DNA from: Pyronema omphalodes
Taxonomy: Eukaryota; Ascomycota; Pezizomycetes; Pezizales; Pyronemataceae
Length of the DNA: 64,000 nucleotides
Assembly (NCBI GenBank): GCA_024516155.1
Contig: JAJJXM010000024.1
Span: 706,507 to 770,506, forward strand
Reading direction: 5' to 3'
Below the pieces are notes generated by a model. The model was not told the origin of the DNA. It worked only from the letters and a program-made list of their open reading frames with translations, and ran no database searches. The translations under genes and the position numbers were made by a program. Positions 62,536 to 64,000 of this stretch are shown one piece after another; the stretch's first letter is position 1, and the number at the start of each line of letters is the position of its first letter.

Positions 62536-63361
62536 CACGCCCCGTGCAGCCCAACCCACCTCCGCTACTGCGCCCGCTCAACGACCTGCCCCGCCCAGCA
62601 CACCCTACTACGGACCTGCCCCCATGGACCTCTCTGCTAATCAATGCAAGATTACACCCCAGGAACACGCTGCCCGCCTAGCTGAAGGCCGCTGTCTCTA
62701 CTGTGGTAGACATGGTCACATGGCTGCAGCCTGCCCAAATAAACCGGCCACCCTTCGTGCTGCTGCAGTTGCACCTAACCCGGTTCCTGAGACTGCCCTC
62801 TCTGACGAGGAGTCGGGAAATGCCTGGACCAGGCACACAGATGGCTCTGCTGCTGGTCACTCTCTTTTGTTGTCTTCATTTAGTTGGAAAGTACCTGGTC
62901 CTGGAATTGTGCATGCAGTAGTAGAAGAAATGTCAATGGAAGGAAAACATCTTGTTGTCTCTTGTACGCTTACCTTGGGTGACAAAAACATTCGTACCCA
63001 TTCGCTAATCGACTGTGGCGCCACTGGCATCTCCTTTGTTGATGTAGACTTTGCCCGCCATCACCAAATCCCCGTGCACCCCGTACGAAAACCCCGTGCC
63101 CTGGAAGTCATCGATGTCCGCCCTATTGAGTCTGCTGACATCACGCACCTCGCCCTTGCTCAATGCACCATACACGAGCACCGCGAACAGCTCCCTATGT
63201 TCGGCACCTTATTAGGCCACTACCCACTAGTCCTTGGAATCCCCTGGTTGCAACCTCATGATGTTGCCAATCCGCTCCAGCTCAGGAACAACCACGTTTG
63301 GATCACAATACTGCCTGGCCCACTGCAACCCAGTACCAACAACTGTCTCTGGTCACAGTGA
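62536..63361 (+). pseudogene. Element D nucleocapsid-protease, copy 2
   Basis: CCHC knuckle CLYCGRHGHMAAACP, protease LIDCGATGISFVD and the GHYPLVLGIPWLQPHDV block expected after the protease. The frame is lost just after this by an indel near 63265-63285, where the RT linker goes on in another frame. Confidence 0.8.
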
Positions 63362-63848
63362 AGAACCTCCAGAAACCTTCCTACACCCACTCTCTGCGGC
63401 TCCAGCCAAACTACACATAGCCTCCCTGACAGCATCTTCCTCCTGTCGAGTGCCTAAGAAACAGACACTCTCCATATTTTCCCTGTCTCTGTATGAGTTA
63501 AATAAAGCCCTCCACAACAAAGTCAACACTCCTGAGGACCTGAAACGAATCGTACCAACCGAGTATCATGATTTCTTGAACTTGTTCGAAGAGGCTATTG
63601 CCAATAAGCTCCCACCTGACCGACCCTACGACCACCGTATCCCGTTGAAGGAAGGCTTTACCCCACCTTTTGGACCCTTGTATTCCCTATCGCGCACTGA
63701 ACTAGAGGCCCTCAAGGCATGGCTCGAGGAGAATCTTTCAAAGGATTCCTACGACGGTCATCATAGCCAGCATCCTCACCAATCCTGTTTGTCAAGAAAT
63801 CCGATGGTTCGCTGCGTCTCTGTGTGGACTATCGTGGATCGAATGAAG
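63262..63848 (+). pseudogene. Element D linker and N-terminal RT, cut by the telomere
   Basis: Frame shared with 63234-63854: YCLAHCNPVPTTVSG, EYHDFLNLFEEA, PYDHRIPLKEGFTPPFGPLY, SLSRTELEALKAWLEENLSK. A further frameshift near 63740 and a TAG follow; the [18 protein letters not shown] block is readable in another frame. It ends GSNEG, two bases into the next codon, where TTAGGG repeats begin. The YLDD part of the RT and everything after it are absent. Confidence 0.82.
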
Positions 63849-64000
63849 GGTTAGGGTTAGGGTTAGGGTTATGGGTTAGGGTTAGGGTTAGGTGGTTAGG
63901 GTTAGGGTTAGGGTTAGGGTTAGGGTTAGGGTTAGGGTTAGGGTTAGGGTTAGGGTTAGGGTTAGGGTTAGGGTTAGGGTTAGGGTTAGGGTTAGGTTAG
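63848..64000 (+). repeat. Telomere repeat (TTAGGG)n, chromosome end
   Basis: About 25 units of TTAGGG in the 5'-to-3' outward orientation of a right chromosome end. The proximal part has irregular units (GGGTTATGGG near 63880, TTAGGTGGTTAGGG near 63892) and the distal part is uniform until a final TTAGG at the end of the window. It is attached directly to retroelement coding sequence, without a subtelomeric spacer. Confidence 0.96.

Larger units (their letters stand above)
50741..63231. repeat. Large tandem duplication, two units of about 6.25 kb
   Basis: Unit 1 is 50741-56986 and unit 2 is 56987-63231. Each contains LINE-T 5' portion, B2 fragment and D 5' portion in the same order. The offset is 6246 at the start and 6245 after the homopolymer in ORF1. 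I noticed fewer than a dozen substitutions across the pair. At the junction D sequence (CACTAGT) meets LINE-T sequence (AAGTCTTTCCCGG) with no obvious microhomology beyond one or two bases. Confidence 0.93.
60764..63848 (+). mobile_element. Chromovirus D, copy 2 (5' LTR to RT, ends at the telomere)
   Basis: As copy 1 but continuing about 620 bp further, through the protease/RT linker into the RT before the telomere repeats. Contains LTR 60764-61413, ORF0, broken Gag, nucleocapsid-protease and partial RT. Confidence 0.9.

Overview
The window is the right-hand end of a chromosome from a filamentous ascomycete (Pezizomycotina, plausibly Eurotiales). It closes with about 150 bp of TTAGGG repeats on the + strand, which is the correct G-rich orientation for a right telomere. 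Two host genes with short fungal introns (46-74 nt) lie on its centromere-proximal side. Everything beyond about 17 kb is retrotransposon. The organism call is inferred from protein families and intron style, not from a database search.

Host part (1-17 kb). A Zn(II)2Cys6 transcription factor with an ARO80/TamA-like DNA-binding region runs off the left edge (1-2530, minus). A 5.3-kb intergenic stretch follows, full of microsatellites and holding a diverged inverted repeat. Next is a large, apparently intact 11-exon gene (7864-14316, minus) for a multi-pass membrane protein with many ankyrin repeats and a C-terminal SPRY domain. From 14.3 to 17.2 kb there are tandem duplications, a 5'-truncated LINE fragment with target-site duplications, and weak gene relics.

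Retroelement nest (17-63.8 kb). Working inward: a solo LTR of family B (17223-18362); a possible LTR element E; the 3' end of Gypsy A' (minus), whose LTR is split by a nearly intact Gypsy chromovirus A (19512-25910); B1 (3' LTR 26395-27481 plus decayed pol); LINE-N (29132-34576), inserted in B1; B2 (3' LTR 34577-35692 plus decayed pol), inserted in LINE-N; LINE-T, a Tad-like non-LTR element inserted in B2 pol with a 15-bp target-site duplication; Gypsy C (39343-48849), inserted in LINE-T with the duplication GCTGT; and chromovirus D (+), inserted in the B2 gag remnant. A unit of about 6.25 kb (LINE-T 5' part, B2 fragment, D 5' part) is duplicated in tandem (50741-56986 and 56987-63231). The telomere repeat starts inside the reverse-transcriptase region of the second D copy.

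Every outer element (E, A', B1, LINE-N, B2, D) lacks its telomere-proximal half, while the innermost insertions (A, C, LINE-T) have both ends. This fits one terminal deletion healed by telomere addition. Elements A and C carry candidate -1 frameshift heptamers right before the gag stop. Elements A and D share a small ORF upstream of gag, which I call ORF0. Family B LTRs are dense in telomere-like CCCTAA, CACGTG and GATA motifs.
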